NCBI GenBank assembly: GCA_026389415.1
Contig: JAPLHX010000323.1
Location: forward strand, 1 to 7,244
Length of the DNA: 7,244 nucleotides
Direction: 5' to 3'
Source of the DNA: Coprothermobacterota bacterium
GTDB taxonomy: Bacteria; Caldisericota; JANLFM01
Made by a program: the position numbers and the translations under genes. The notes below the pieces were generated by a model. That model did not search any database. It saw only the letters and a program-made list of their open reading frames with translations, and was not told the origin of the DNA. This document shows positions 6,193 to 7,244 of the stretch, one piece after another; positions within the stretch are counted from its first letter, which is position 1, and every line of letters starts with the position of its first letter.

Positions 6193-7244
6193 ATGCCACA
6201 TCCACAGAAATTGACGGCTGGTTGGGTGGAAAGCTGGGAAAAACTGCTTGCCGGGAACCTACCCTTCACGATCTTTCTGAAAGGCCGTGACTTAACCTAT
6301 CTGGCCTGTAACGAGAACTACGCCGCGAATCACGGAATTACGCCCAGCGAGATCCTCGGCCGGAGCGACTACGACCTCTACCCAAAAGAGCTGGCGGAAA
6401 AGTACCGGGCGGAAGACCTGCGCATCTTGGAAACCGGCCGGTCGGAAACCATCGAGGGACGCTACGTCAAGGACGGGCAGGAACACCACGGCCAAACGAT
6501 CAAATCGCTCTTCCGAGACCCATCCGGCGAGGTGATCGGTATCCTGGGTACATTCTGGGACATCACCGAGCTTAAGCAAACGGAAGAAAAGCTGCGGGAG
6601 AGCGCAAGCCGCTATCATGAATTGTTCGAAGTGGGATCCGATGCAATCGTTCTGATTGATAACGCGACCGGCAACATTCTCGAAGCCAATAGCGCGGTGG
6701 CGGCTCTGTATGGATACGACCGCGCTGAGTTGCTGACAAAAAGGAATACGGACTTGTCGGCAGAGCCGGAGGAGACTCAGCGGGTCACTCATGGGACGCC
6801 GATCATCTCGGATCAGGTCGTGACTATTCCGTTGCGGTTCCATCGCAAAAAGGATGGCACCGTTTTCCCGACCGAGATCACGGGACGCTTTTTCATCCGG
6901 GAAGGACGACCGGTTCACATTGTGGCGATCCGCGATATCACCGAGCGCAAGCAGGCGGAGGCGGCGCTGCGGGAAAGTAAGGACTTCATAGAAAACCTCA
7001 TTGCTTCGATGCAAGATGGGATTTCGGTACTGGATAGTGACGGCGTTCAGATTGATGTCAATCCCGCTTTTTGTCAGATGACCGGGTTTTCAAGAGAGGA
7101 ACTCATCGGGGTTGGGCTGCCGCACCCCTATTGGCCACCGGAGGCATACGAAGAGATAGACAAGGGATTCCAGAAGACCTTGTCGGGCGAATTCGGTGAC
7201 GTTGACTTGGTTTTCATGCGGAAAAACGGCGAGCGCTTTCCAGT
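6193..7244 (+). CDS. Multi-PAS sensory protein, N-terminal part, 3' truncated
   Basis: The frame from ATG 6193 stays open to the right edge, giving 350 residues with no stop. Three PAS domains are visible: PAS1 about 17-127 (begins LLAGNLPFTIFLKG, ends FWDITELK), PAS2 about 141-252 (YHELFEVGSDAIVLID to IRDITERK), and PAS3 from about 265 (FIENLIASMQDGISVLD), cut off at the edge. The W/R-DITE-x-K endings are the normal PAC boundary and lead into short charged linkers (128-140, 252-264) that probably form coiled coils. PAS domains bind small ligands or cofactors and pass signals to an output domain, commonly a histidine kinase or GGDEF domain, which lies outside the window. No signal peptide or membrane segment is seen, so it is likely a cytoplasmic sensor. 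The TAG before the ATG rules out a longer N-terminus in this frame. The Shine-Dalgarno is weak (GCAGG at 6179-6183). Confidence 0.9.
   Translation, partial: MPHPQKLTAGWVESWEKLLAGNLPFTIFLKGRDLTYLACNENYAANHGITPSEILGRSDYDLYPKELAEKYRAEDLRILETGRSETIEGRYVKDGQEHHGQTIKSLFRDPSGEVIGILGTFWDITELKQTEEKLRESASRYHELFEVGSDAIVLIDNATGNILEANSAVAALYGYDRAELLTKRNTDLSAEPEETQRVTHGTPIISDQVVTIPLRFHRKKDGTVFPTEITGRFFIREGRPVHIVAIRDITERKQAEAALRESKDFIENLIASMQDGISVLDSDGVQIDVNPAFCQMTGFSREELIGVGLPHPYWPPEAYEEIDKGFQKTLSGEFGDVDLVFMRKNGERFP

Noticed and set aside
6292..7014. 240-codon reverse-strand ORF
   Set aside because: It is antisense to clear PAS-domain coding sequence and has no domain of its own.
1..7244. CRISPR arrays, tRNA or rRNA genes, insertion sequences
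   Set aside because: No regularly spaced repeats, tRNA-like cloverleaf, rRNA sequence, transposase or terminal inverted repeats were seen. The only long repeat found is the DUF917 paralogue match.

Overview
The window is bacterial DNA, moderately GC-rich by eye, with tightly packed genes. It has strong Shine-Dalgarno sequences (AAGGAGGG, GGAGGG) and ATGA/TGATG stop-start overlaps. Nothing visible fixes the taxon. The purine-rich ribosome binding sites would suit a GC-rich Firmicute or one of several environmental lineages, but this is a weak inference.

Region 1 (1-5801) is a six-gene, same-strand run that reads as one operon and continues off the left edge. The order is: the C-terminal part of a HyuA-type hydantoinase/oxoprolinase ATPase; a DUF917 (S-methyl-thiohydantoin desulfurase family) protein; a 92-residue winged-helix-like small protein; an M24 (Xaa-Pro aminopeptidase/creatinase fold) hydrolase; a second DUF917 protein closely related to the first; and a proline racemase family enzyme. 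Junctions are overlaps of 1, 4, 4 and 8 bases (the last depends on the start chosen) and one gap of 12 bases. The families point to catabolism of a cyclic or N-modified amino acid. HyuA and DUF917 act on (thio)hydantoin or lactam-like rings, M24 enzymes cleave C-N bonds next to an imino acid or amidine, and the racemase-like enzyme inverts an alpha-carbon. No characterised pathway that I know combines two DUF917 proteins with an M24 hydrolase and a proline racemase, so the substrate is open. The usual HyuB partner does not follow HyuA; a DUF917 gene occupies that place.

Region 2 (5802-6192) is a 391-base intergenic stretch without a convincing gene. It holds a cluster of GC-rich hairpins just after the operon, two candidate promoters of which one overlaps a 17-base inverted repeat, and a 30-codon ORF that ends in TAG directly against the next start codon.

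Region 3 (6193-7244) is the start of a multi-PAS sensory protein on the same strand. Three PAS domains are visible before the right edge cuts it off, so its output domain (histidine kinase, GGDEF/EAL or other) is unknown. It looks like a separate transcription unit; a regulatory link to the operon is possible but not shown.
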